38,734 nucleotides of DNA from a virus, in the IMG/VR virus record IMGVR_UViG_3300030385_001682, positions 1 through 38,734 of that record; one strand, written 5' to 3'. Within the stretch, counting starts at the first letter, position 1. Every line of letters begins with the position of its first letter. A model generated the notes under the pieces. The model was not told where the DNA came from and ran no database searches. It saw only the letters and a list, made by a program, of their open reading frames with translations. This document shows positions 22,564 through 31,428 of this stretch, in pieces. The position numbers were made by a program, and so were the translations under genes.

Positions 22564-25488
22564 TTAACAATTACAGTTTAAATCTAAATTTGGAATTGGT
22601 GTTATTGACAAAGGATTCACAACAGGTTGATATGCCATTCCCATAAATATATATTGACCAGATTGCAATTGTGAAACATCAACTTTGAAATATGCATGGT
22701 TTGATCCATCAAATTCCAAATCAACATTACAGATGGCATCATCCTTCAATGCTAATAAAGGCAGTATTTCAGGATATGGTTGACCAATTGGATAAATTGG
22801 ATTTTCTTCCCTGATTGTTCCTGCTGATGACTGAACCTGATCAAATAATGCAATGAATTGGTTGTTGTTTACCAAATATGTCTTGTGAACCCTTACAATT
22901 ATGCAATTGGTGTCTGTATTACAGAAGACCTGATTCAATTCAGTGATGCCATCATCCTTGAACAATTTAATTTCATCCATTAAAAATCCAGAATCAAATC
23001 CAATGACTTCCATCTTGCCAACTGTCCTGATCACATAATCCAATGGAGATCCAAATATTGGTTGAAAGTCAAAGTGAATGAAGGTTTCAAAATATATTGT
23101 TTTCCCTGTCCAATCATATGTTGCACCCAATGTGTTGATGTATGTTGATGCCATTGCACCTGCATTCACCCTTGAACCAAAATCACCTGTTGTCTGCACC
23201 TGTGCCATTGTTGGAACAATATGATCTTCCCATCTTGTCCTTAATTCATATTCCATTGACACTGCATTCAACAAACCAAAAGTCATGTCAATAACCTTAT
23301 ATTTTGGATTATTAGAAGAAAACCCTAATGGTGAAACACCAATTCTGGTTGCAGTGGCTTTGTCATATATTACATATGTGGTTTGACCAACAGAAGGAAA
23401 ATCAAGGTGTTCAGTATGAACCTGAAATTCATATTTGGTGATGTAATTCTGCCAATTTACTGCATCACCACCCCATGATGTAATACAATCATGCATTGTT
23501 GGTGCAGAACCAAACTGTGAAATGTTCAACATGCTGATCTTCAATCTTTCCATCACTGTGGATGTAAACCACAACCCTGCACCCATCATAAAAGTATCAT
23601 AATAATTGGTGAAATTCATATTTTGTCCAAGACTGCAACAGGTATCATCATCAGGCAGGTCAGTCACACCATATTGTTTTGATACAAAGGAATTTACAAT
23701 GTCATTGACTTTGTCATAAACAACTGCAATGATGTAATATGCACCACCAGATGTCACTGATGTGTTCACCTTGAATGTGCCTTCATAAGTGTTTGGTGAT
23801 ACATTAGTTAATGCAGTGGAAGGTGCAGAAATTTCATTGTCAAGAACAACAGGAAGAACATTGGTGTTTATTGGTGTCCTTGATGAATTATAATTTTCAT
23901 AAAAGGTGACTGAATCATCAAAATTGTTCCAATCAATTAACCAGATGACCAATTGTGTTGGTGCTGATGTATGTTCAATTTTGAAAGTCACATCTGTTTC
24001 ATTCAAGGTGGAAAATTTGTCTTTAGGTGTTCCATTCCTTTCAACAGTGAAAAGATGATCAGTCATTTCTGCAGGTGCATGAAGAAGACCTGTGTCATAG
24101 AATCTTTGTGTAATTGGAATTGAATCAAGGTGGTAACATTCAAAATCACCAATTATCTGTGTTAATGGATCAGGTGCTTGAATATTTGGATCAATCAAAT
24201 AAGTCATGGCACACCATTTCTTCATCTGGTTATATACACAGGCATCAGAATTGTCAAAATACATTGGATTGTACCTTGTATTGACAATCAGTTTTGGATT
24301 GTTCTGTTTTGCAGTGGATGTCAATGGTTCATCCATATCACATATATTATAATATATGATCCTGATCATAAATTCATAAGGTGGATTGATATTGTGGAAC
24401 TGCACTTCATAATTCCTGTTATTTTCAGTATTACCACCTGCATTCACAATGTTCATTGGACTGACCAATGGCATTCCTGCAACATATTCAATGAACCATG
24501 ATGTTGGCATTGGATCATCAATGACACCTGAAGAATAATACTGCAACCAATCACAGTCATAAGAAAACAACATTGGATTGAAATATAATTTCACCCCTGT
24601 CTGAAGACCATTGCCATAATTAAGATAAAATGACATTGACTTCCGTTCACCAATTGCACCTGATATGAATGACAATGGTGTGATGGTGCAAAGGTTTGAA
24701 ACCAAATCCAGATAGTCATTTTCAGTGAAATATTCAATATTATCACAGGTCAGACATGGCAATGCACCTGCAATTCCTGTCATATCCAGATCACAAGAAT
24801 TTGTGCATTCTGCAACACCTGTCACCACATTCAGACTTAATTGACATGATAATGTTCCAGATGATCCACCTATTGGTGACCATGTTGCAATCAATGTCAT
24901 GGTGGTATATGGTGGTATCACAAAAGGATTTGGTTGATTGTAGGTCAATTGTGGATCAGCACAATCATCACTGAAATTCACTATCCAATCACATCCTGTT
25001 GTGTTTTCTATATCAACAAATACATCCTGACTTGATCCAGATGTAACAAAACCAAAATCCATTGTTGCAGGATATGGATTGCCATCAATGGTGACATTAT
25101 CACACACTGTATCTGGATGGATTCTGCTTGTTTTGGTGATGGATGAACCTATTCCTGAAACATCAGGACATAAACTGTATATAATAGTTAAAACATCTGT
25201 TGTGAATGTTGGTGGTTGCAATCCACACACCATGATGCCAATTTGTACTGATGTTAATGCAGGTAATGTGTAAGGCAATGGTGCGCCTGATGGTGGTATA
25301 AATAAAATTCCATCAACTGCAATCACTGACATCCAATTGTCTGGAAGACCTATTGTGGAATTTGAAATTGATGATATTACAACACAATCTTCATAGGTGT
25401 TGTGGATGTCACAGGTATATACGCAACAACACCCATCAAGAACATGAGCAAAACCTGTATATGTACAATTGTCAATTATTAATGCCAT
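22564..25488 (-). CDS. Large cysteine-rich tail protein, putative receptor-binding adhesin
   Basis: The protein has 974 residues, almost entirely beta and rich in Asn, Thr, Pro and Cys. Residues 30-220 contain repeated Ig-like segments of the ASPM/SPD-2/Hydin or BACON type (SSISNSTIGLPDNW, then DFGFVTSGSSQDVFVDIENT, then SGTLSCQLSLNV). The C-terminal half contains more beta segments (IYFETFIHFDFQP) and ends PNLDLNCNC. Its length, beta content and Cys richness, and its place after the tail-tip protein, suggest a fibre or tip adhesin. It starts 12 bases after the tail-tip gene. Confidence 0.72.
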   Translation of the reverse strand: MALIIDNCTYTGFAHVLDGCCCVYTCDIHNTYEDCVVISSISNSTIGLPDNWMSVIAVDGILFIPPSGAPLPYTLPALTSVQIGIMVCGLQPPTFTTDVLTIIYSLCPDVSGIGSSITKTSRIHPDTVCDNVTIDGNPYPATMDFGFVTSGSSQDVFVDIENTTGCDWIVNFSDDCADPQLTYNQPNPFVIPPYTTMTLIATWSPIGGSSGTLSCQLSLNVVTGVAECTNSCDLDMTGIAGALPCLTCDNIEYFTENDYLDLVSNLCTITPLSFISGAIGERKSMSFYLNYGNGLQTGVKLYFNPMLFSYDCDWLQYYSSGVIDDPMPTSWFIEYVAGMPLVSPMNIVNAGGNTENNRNYEVQFHNINPPYEFMIRIIYYNICDMDEPLTSTAKQNNPKLIVNTRYNPMYFDNSDACVYNQMKKWCAMTYLIDPNIQAPDPLTQIIGDFECYHLDSIPITQRFYDTGLLHAPAEMTDHLFTVERNGTPKDKFSTLNETDVTFKIEHTSAPTQLVIWLIDWNNFDDSVTFYENYNSSRTPINTNVLPVVLDNEISAPSTALTNVSPNTYEGTFKVNTSVTSGGAYYIIAVVYDKVNDIVNSFVSKQYGVTDLPDDDTCCSLGQNMNFTNYYDTFMMGAGLWFTSTVMERLKISMLNISQFGSAPTMHDCITSWGGDAVNWQNYITKYEFQVHTEHLDFPSVGQTTYVIYDKATATRIGVSPLGFSSNNPKYKVIDMTFGLLNAVSMEYELRTRWEDHIVPTMAQVQTTGDFGSRVNAGAMASTYINTLGATYDWTGKTIYFETFIHFDFQPIFGSPLDYVIRTVGKMEVIGFDSGFLMDEIKLFKDDGITELNQVFCNTDTNCIIVRVHKTYLVNNNQFIALFDQVQSSAGTIREENPIYPIGQPYPEILPLLALKDDAICNVDLEFDGSNHAYFKVDVSQLQSGQYIFMGMAYQPVVNPLSITPIPNLDLNCNC

Positions 25489-25499
25489 AATATATATTT

Positions 25500-27257
25500 T
25501 TAAACTGTGCCATTCACTGTCATTACTCTTTTAGAGAAATTAACCTTTAATTCTTTTACCTGTCCATGCTTAACAACACCACCTTTCATCAATTTCACAT
25601 ATTTGTCAAAACCAAATGATTGCCAATCTTCACAATCAAAGGCAAATTCAAAACTGAAATCAAATTGTTGTGAACTTGGATTTCTTGGATCATCTATTGA
25701 CCAAAACTGATCATAAAGATTCAATTCATTGTCTGCCTTAAACCAATAAGGATAATTATATCTTTCATTTTCTGCAACAATTTCACCACCTGCATATACA
25801 TTTCCACCTGTATATACATTATGCCACACAAAAGACACTGTTGGATCAGAGATACTATAAAAATTATCAGATAATAACAACAATTTCATCTGGAATGCAG
25901 TGTGTTGATTCAACAATAATGCCCTGTTATATGTAGAAAATGCACCACCCCAAATCAAATTAAAAAAGGTCTTATTGAACATGGTATAAATATCTGTTTC
26001 AACACCATCATTCCTGAATCTTGCCATTCCAAAAGGTAATGAAATCAATTTTTCACCTGACTGCATTTCACTGACAGGATTATTCCATTCAACAATGTCT
26101 TCATATCTGGTTTTACCTTCATTACCAATGTAATCCTGTGAATCCAATGCATAAGTGAATTTTCCAAAGGCAGGTCTTTCATCATCCTTCCAATTGAAAC
26201 AGATTTCATTGTCAATGATCTTGTCTTCTGCCATTAATGTAACGGAATCAAGCCATTCAATGGTCTGGAAGAAATAATCCTTTCTTTCAAAGGTCAAGAT
26301 GCCATTTGCCACATGCCAATCACCATTGTAAACCCTTGACAGGTAATTGGTTAAGAAATCAGATAATGTCAACAATGGTTCATTCCCTGCAATAAGATCA
26401 AAGTCTGTTGATGCAGGTTTTCTGCCCTTATGAATTGGTGCAGAAAATAAAACAGTTTTATAATATAATGATGCAGGATCATTCAGGATTGATGACTGAA
26501 ATTGTAATCCACATTTGTCACATACATTTTTGATGTAATCCCTGACATATGGTGATGGATGAAATCTTCCACACCCCAACATCCAATTGGCAATTGAATC
26601 AAAGATATCTGTAATCTCATTAATTACATTTATTGGATTAGTGAATCCAGAATTGCAATTTGGTGGATTGCAAGGAATTAATGGAATTGAACAGATTCCT
26701 GCAATGATATTACAGAAGACATAAATGATTCCAAAAATGATAATGACAACAAAGATCAATGCAATCATAATTGAAAATATTAATGTTTGTAATGCAGATG
26801 CAAGAAGAATCAATAATGCCTGAACAAAATTTGGTCTTAATTCAAGGCAATACCTAATGGCAGGATGTTGTTGTGATGAAAAGAAACCATTGTGATCATC
26901 TGCCAATACTGTGGATTTTATGCAATCTATATCAGGATCAGATTCCACTATTGATGCAGTAATGGAACAGACAGGTTCACACCAATCAATGCCATCACCC
27001 CTGATGATCCCTGAATAAACCTTTTCATTACAACAGTCATCATATATGTCCACATTGACAAATTGAATGAAACCTTCTGGATCATCAATCAATGCATTCT
27101 TTAAAATCTGGTAACCATCATCATAAAATGTCAATTCAGAAGAAAATGACTTGCCAATGGCATTGTCTGTGCCTTTTCTGGACAGTGTGACTTCAAAGGT
27201 GTCTGTGCCTTCAACCCTTCCATTGATTTTGGTGTTATTTATTTCAATGACCATCAT
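25500..27257 (-). CDS. Tail-tip hub-like protein with membrane-like segment
   Basis: The protein has 585 residues. The N-terminal 100 residues resemble a distal tail/hub beta domain (INGRVEGTDTFEVTL, SSELTFYDDGYQIL). Residues 144-195 form one or two strongly hydrophobic stretches (FVQALLILLASALQ and FVVIIIFGIIYVF), which is unusual for a soluble tail protein. A Cys/Pro-rich segment follows, and the remaining 370 residues are beta-rich (FDLIAGNEPLLTLSDFL, SFVWHNVY). It lies directly after the tape measure gene, where tail-tip and hub proteins are encoded. Membrane insertion during DNA ejection is an inference from the hydrophobic segment. Confidence 0.75.
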   Translation of the reverse strand: MMVIEINNTKINGRVEGTDTFEVTLSRKGTDNAIGKSFSSELTFYDDGYQILKNALIDDPEGFIQFVNVDIYDDCCNEKVYSGIIRGDGIDWCEPVCSITASIVESDPDIDCIKSTVLADDHNGFFSSQQHPAIRYCLELRPNFVQALLILLASALQTLIFSIMIALIFVVIIIFGIIYVFCNIIAGICSIPLIPCNPPNCNSGFTNPINVINEITDIFDSIANWMLGCGRFHPSPYVRDYIKNVCDKCGLQFQSSILNDPASLYYKTVLFSAPIHKGRKPASTDFDLIAGNEPLLTLSDFLTNYLSRVYNGDWHVANGILTFERKDYFFQTIEWLDSVTLMAEDKIIDNEICFNWKDDERPAFGKFTYALDSQDYIGNEGKTRYEDIVEWNNPVSEMQSGEKLISLPFGMARFRNDGVETDIYTMFNKTFFNLIWGGAFSTYNRALLLNQHTAFQMKLLLLSDNFYSISDPTVSFVWHNVYTGGNVYAGGEIVAENERYNYPYWFKADNELNLYDQFWSIDDPRNPSSQQFDFSFEFAFDCEDWQSFGFDKYVKLMKGGVVKHGQVKELKVNFSKRVMTVNGTV

Positions 27258-30200
27258 CTGGATTGCCTGTTTTTAAGCCTTGAAGACTTATAAGCTAAAT
27301 TTGAAACAATTCCATGAATGCCTTTTTCATCAATGGACACTGACATCCTGTTCTGTTTGTTGATTGCCTTTTCAATACTGTGCAACCTTGAATCCATTGT
27401 TTTGTTTTCCACCAACACCATCTTCTGGCTTAAAAGATCAGGTGATAATGTCCTGCCTGTGTGTATGGCATCCAAAAGATTCCTGTTTCTTGCAGTCTTA
27501 TCTTTGCTGATCACATATTCACCTTTGTGAACAACACCTGCAACATCCATTTTTCTTCCATCACCTGTGTAACCACCTTCAGCAAATCCACCTGCAAGAC
27601 TTTGTGCTTGTGCCTTTGCAGATATGATTCCAATGGCTAATGCAATCAATGTTGATGCAATGGTAAAAGGTGCTAATGCACCACCTTCTGCACCTGCTCT
27701 GGCAATGGCTAACATGCTTTGACTGATGATCATAATCAAATCCAATGCCTGTTGTGTCTGGACAAATTTCTGTTTCTTGGCATTTAATTCCAACAACCTT
27801 TCTTCTTCCAATTGCAACTGTTCTGCATTGCCAAATTCTGCCAAATCCCTTGCCCTTTCAATCCTGTCTTTCTGTGCATCAATCTGACCATCAACTTCTG
27901 CAATTGCCAGACTGATCAATTCCTTCACCATCTGTGCAGTCTGTTTGATTATATTTTCAATTGCTTTTTTCTTTTCTTCTTCTTCTTTTAAAGCAATATC
28001 TTCATCATTCTTCTTTTTGAATTTTGCATATTCTTCATCTAATTTCATCAATGCAAGTGTTTTTTTCTGATTTGCCAATTCAACCAAATCTGCATTTTGC
28101 CTTGCCAACATGACTTCTGTGTTGTGTGCATCCATTATTGATGCCTCCTTGATCATCTTTTCCTTTGCCAACATATCATCCAATGCCTTTTCTGACTGCT
28201 TTGCCTGTTCTTCTTTGCCTTCTTTCCTTAATTTGGCAATCAAATCTTCCTGTTCCTTGATCTTTGCACCTATCAAGACCAATTCCTGTTGCCTTTCAAC
28301 TTCACCAATGGCAATCATGGTCTGCATCTTCTTCATTCTGACCTTTCTGACTTCTTCTTCTGCCTTTTTTACCACCAATTTGATCTGTTCATCCAATATC
28401 TGGTCTAATAAAACTTTGTTTTTGTCACTTAATTGCTTTTTTTCTTTTGCAATCCTTTTCCTTTCAGTCATAATCTTCTGCAATGCAAGAATTTCTGCAT
28501 CCTTGATCTGGTTGATCTTGTCAATGTCATCAATATCTGCAAATTTGATGTCTAAAATTCCAACCTGTTGTTTTAACTTCTGCAATTCTTTGAACAGGTT
28601 GTTGAATAAGGATGTCATTACTTTTGTTGTTCTTCCTGCACCATCTTCAATCTTGTCTTGTTCTTTTGTCCATTGTGAATAAAAGTCTATTATGTTTGAA
28701 ATGACTTTTCTGTTCTTTTCAACTTCTTTTTGATAATCTTTTGTTTTATGTGTCATGGCAGACACCATGAATGTATTGTTTTGTAAGACACCAAATGTCT
28801 TTTTCTGTTCATCAGTAAGATTTTTATATACTATCTTCAAGGCATTCCCTTCCTTTGCAATCAATTTGGTTTGTATGACACCATCTTCTGTTGTTGACTT
28901 CCATTCAACACCAAGATCAACCAACTTGTCCATCACATCAACAATTTGTTCTGATGTTGCACCCTGTATTCCTGAAACCCTGATTGATTCCTTCCATTCT
29001 GAATTCAAGTCTTCTGCAAGTTTGATCTGTGTTTTCATTACTTCACTGATCTTTTCTTCCTGTGTCTGTACTGCAACCTTTTTCATCATTGCATCTGTTA
29101 CACTTTTATATGCCAATGCAATTTCTTTTAATTCTGCTTTTTCTGTCAATAGGTTTGGCAAATAGTCACTGTATGATTCATTGATCTGTTTGATCAACAA
29201 CAACTTCCTTTCTTTTCCTGTATTACTGTGCATTAATTCTTCAAATAATGCAGACATCTTTGATGTTTCTTCAGAAACCTTTTTGTTCATTTCTTTGGTT
29301 GCTTCAACAGAATCCCATGTGAACTTGGTGTTTTTTTCCAGACCATCATTCACTTCATCAATTGCAAAAATACTATCTGCAAATACAACTGCAAGTGTGG
29401 TCAATGCAGTAGCAATGATTCCAATAGGATTGGACATGATTGCCCTGCTTAATGCCCTGAATGAAATGGTCATTGCTCTGGTGCTGATGGTTGCAGTCCT
29501 TTGTGCCAATGTCATTGCCTTTGTGCCAAGTGTTAATCTTCGCATATTATATGTACCAAAAGTCATCACCTTATTTGATAATCCTTGCCACAATGCGAAT
29601 GCCTTCAATCTTAATACATTTAAAACAATCAATGCATTGTATGATCCAAATGCAACACCTAATCCAATTATACTTTTCTTGTTGTCATCAATGAACTTTG
29701 GCAAAGTCTGAATAAATTCAATTATTTTACTTCCAATTTCAATCATCTTGTTGAATGTTGGCAATAACTTATCACCTATTGATCTTTGCAATGCAGTGAA
29801 TTCACCTTCCAATGTTGACATCTTTCCTGCCGTAGTCTGTGACAGGTTGACCATTAAGTCTTTGAACTTGCCACCTTCACCTGTCATTTCCTTAAATGCC
29901 TGTTCCAATAAATCAAAATTCAACTTGCCTTCAGAACCCATCTTCTTGATTGCAGATGTTGGCACTTTTAACATCTTTGCAAACTTGTCAATGATTGGAA
30001 TCCCTGCTTCAGTCAACTGATTGATGTCTTCAGCAAACAGTGTTCCTGATACCTTTGCCTTGCCAAAGATCACTGCCAATTCATTGAAATTCTTCCCTGT
30101 TCCTGCACTTAAATCACCAATTGTTTTCAGACTTGGAATCAGTTTTTCTGTGGTCACACCAAATGCCAACAACACCTTCCCTGCCTGATTCACTTCTTCA

Positions 30201-30541
30201 GGTGTCAATGGTGTCTTCAGACTGAACTGTTCAAGGTCTGCCATGACCACCTTTGCCTTTGCACTTGATCCAAGAAAGGTTTCAAAACTGACTGTCAAGG
30301 CTTCAAAGTCTGATGCCAGACCAATGGTTGCCTTGCCAAAATCCAATAACTGTTGCACTGCAAATAAACCACCCAACAATTGACCTGCCTTCTGGATTGT
30401 CTGACCAAATTTGGACATGGATGACTGTGCCTTCTTCACTGACTGATCCACCTTGCCAACATCCTTTGCCATCTGTGACATATCTTTCCGCATCCCTTTG
30501 GTGTCTGCTTCAATCCTGAATATTACATTCTTTACTGCCAT
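27254..30541 (-). CDS. Tape measure protein
   Basis: The protein has 1095 residues. It begins MAVKNVIFRIEADTKGM. Residues 60-260 carry the TP901-type tape measure domain, with GLASDFEALTVSFETFLGS, TPEEVNQAGK, then KVSGTLFAEDINQLTEAGIP. Hydrophobic segments lie at about 292-312 and 372-394. Long coiled coils rich in Glu and Lys fill residues 640-900. The C-terminus has the usual GGFAEGGYTG and HKGEYVISKD. It sets tail length: at about 0.15 nm per residue this predicts a tail of about 160 nm. It directly follows the chaperone-like pair, as in lambda. Confidence 0.88.
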   Translation of the reverse strand: MAVKNVIFRIEADTKGMRKDMSQMAKDVGKVDQSVKKAQSSMSKFGQTIQKAGQLLGGLFAVQQLLDFGKATIGLASDFEALTVSFETFLGSSAKAKVVMADLEQFSLKTPLTPEEVNQAGKVLLAFGVTTEKLIPSLKTIGDLSAGTGKNFNELAVIFGKAKVSGTLFAEDINQLTEAGIPIIDKFAKMLKVPTSAIKKMGSEGKLNFDLLEQAFKEMTGEGGKFKDLMVNLSQTTAGKMSTLEGEFTALQRSIGDKLLPTFNKMIEIGSKIIEFIQTLPKFIDDNKKSIIGLGVAFGSYNALIVLNVLRLKAFALWQGLSNKVMTFGTYNMRRLTLGTKAMTLAQRTATISTRAMTISFRALSRAIMSNPIGIIATALTTLAVVFADSIFAIDEVNDGLEKNTKFTWDSVEATKEMNKKVSEETSKMSALFEELMHSNTGKERKLLLIKQINESYSDYLPNLLTEKAELKEIALAYKSVTDAMMKKVAVQTQEEKISEVMKTQIKLAEDLNSEWKESIRVSGIQGATSEQIVDVMDKLVDLGVEWKSTTEDGVIQTKLIAKEGNALKIVYKNLTDEQKKTFGVLQNNTFMVSAMTHKTKDYQKEVEKNRKVISNIIDFYSQWTKEQDKIEDGAGRTTKVMTSLFNNLFKELQKLKQQVGILDIKFADIDDIDKINQIKDAEILALQKIMTERKRIAKEKKQLSDKNKVLLDQILDEQIKLVVKKAEEEVRKVRMKKMQTMIAIGEVERQQELVLIGAKIKEQEDLIAKLRKEGKEEQAKQSEKALDDMLAKEKMIKEASIMDAHNTEVMLARQNADLVELANQKKTLALMKLDEEYAKFKKKNDEDIALKEEEEKKKAIENIIKQTAQMVKELISLAIAEVDGQIDAQKDRIERARDLAEFGNAEQLQLEEERLLELNAKKQKFVQTQQALDLIMIISQSMLAIARAGAEGGALAPFTIASTLIALAIGIISAKAQAQSLAGGFAEGGYTGDGRKMDVAGVVHKGEYVISKDKTARNRNLLDAIHTGRTLSPDLLSQKMVLVENKTMDSRLHSIEKAINKQNRMSVSIDEKGIHGIVSNLAYKSSRLKNRQSR

Positions 30542-30543
30542 GC

Positions 30544-30855
30544 TTATGGTTTATTACTTTGAAATGATTGATTGTCCATCTGCTTTTCCTGTGCCTTTGC
30601 TTTTTCATCAATGATCTTCACATAGGTGTTGATGGTGGAATAATATTCATCAATGTTCAGGTCTTCCATTGCTTTGATTTCACTTACTTTGTTTTCACAC
30701 ACCATCTGGTTCAAATAATTAATGTCATCAATGTATTTTATTATTTCATGCCTTGCAATAATTTTAGCAATATGTCTGATTGGTCTTTGTTTCTGATCAA
30801 ATAGTCTTTTATATCTTTGTCTGACATATTTCCATAATTTGTTGTGTATTGCCAT
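30544..30855 (-). CDS. Second tail-assembly chaperone-like frame (frameshift extension)
   Basis: The frame has 103 codons from an internal ATG. It starts with a basic segment (KYVRQRYKRLFDQK) and ends in a helix and a QSFQSNKP tail. It overlaps the upstream frame by 115 bases and lies in the -1 frame to it. The -1 frame is open from the U9 run at 30865-30873 through this ATG. It may therefore be made mainly as the C-terminal part of a frameshift fusion, the gpGT type, rather than alone. It ends 2 bases before the tape measure gene. Confidence 0.75.
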   Translation of the reverse strand: MAIHNKLWKYVRQRYKRLFDQKQRPIRHIAKIIARHEIIKYIDDINYLNQMVCENKVSEIKAMEDLNIDEYYSTINTYVKIIDEKAKAQEKQMDNQSFQSNKP

Positions 30856-31292
30856 GCCTTTTGCAAAAAAAAAGACTTGGCATCATTATCCCTGTCCAAT
30901 ATTTCTTTCTTCTTGTCCTGCCAATTGGAATTCATCTGTTTAATGTCTTCACCTTCCAGAATGAAATAACAACATGCCAGATCAATCAAGGTCTTTTCTT
31001 CACATATGTATTCCAACCTGTATTCCAATTCTTTAAGCATGTGGAACATATCCACAATCTTCCCTTTGTCTGCAAATTCCTTCATTGCACCAATGGACTT
31101 CTGCAATGTTTCCTTTGTGATGTTCATGGATGACCACTTGGTTGCAACTTCACCTGCAATTGCCCTTCTTGTTGGTAATGATAGCATGTTCTGGAATTCA
31201 AACCACCTGTTGCCATCAATATCCTTGTAACATTCCACCAGATCAAGGTCTGTTCCTTCAGGTTTCTTCTTTTTATTGAATAATGTGATCAT
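30741..31292 (-). CDS. Tail-assembly chaperone-like protein (gpG-type), 183 residues
   Basis: The protein is helical and acidic, beginning MITLFNKKKK and containing WFEFQNMLSLPTRRAIAGE and a Cys pair (LACCYFIL, near 107). Its place is the tail-assembly chaperone slot, immediately upstream of the tape measure protein. The codons around Ser140-Phe142 form TCT followed by U9, a slippery stretch. Reading there in -1 continues into the next frame, giving a predicted 249-residue fusion. I set the start at 31292, where the ATG overlaps the previous stop (ATGA). A longer frame opening at 31343 would overlap that small gene by 55 bases. Confidence 0.75.
   Translation of the reverse strand: MITLFNKKKKPEGTDLDLVECYKDIDGNRWFEFQNMLSLPTRRAIAGEVATKWSSMNITKETLQKSIGAMKEFADKGKIVDMFHMLKELEYRLEYICEEKTLIDLACCYFILEGEDIKQMNSNWQDKKKEILDRDNDAKSFFLQKAWQYTTNYGNMSDKDIKDYLIRNKDQSDILLKLLQGMK
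30865..30873 (-). promoter_or_regulatory. Predicted -1 ribosomal frameshift site (U9 run)
   Basis: The message reads TCT TTT TTT TTG in the zero frame at codons 140-143 of the chaperone-like gene. A slip of one base back continues as TTT GCA AAA GGC ATG and joins the second frame without a stop. Phage tail chaperones classically use such a slip to make a long fusion. A single missing base in a homopolymer of the assembly would look the same. Confidence 0.65.
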
Positions 31293-31417
31293 TTGCGTTT
31301 CCTTTTTGTGGTTTTCTTCCCTTTTTTGTTCTGTGAATAGCATATTGCATAAGAATCAGACTTCTTTTTGCCTGACTTCAGCAACTTTTGGACACATTGT
31401 TCAACTTTTAAAGGCAT
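31289..31417 (-). CDS. Small basic protein after terL, 42 residues
   Basis: The frame has 42 codons: MPLKVEQCVQKLLKSGKKKS, then YAICYSQNKKGKK and a Lys/Arg tail. Its stop makes an ATGA overlap with the chaperone-like gene start and it begins 11 bases after terL. Short basic proteins with a Cys-x-x-K helix are common beside terminase genes in Bacteroidota phages. Function unknown. Confidence 0.6.
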   Translation of the reverse strand: MPLKVEQCVQKLLKSGKKKSDSYAICYSQNKKGKKTTKRKRK

Positions 31418-31428
31418 AATTTTCAAAT

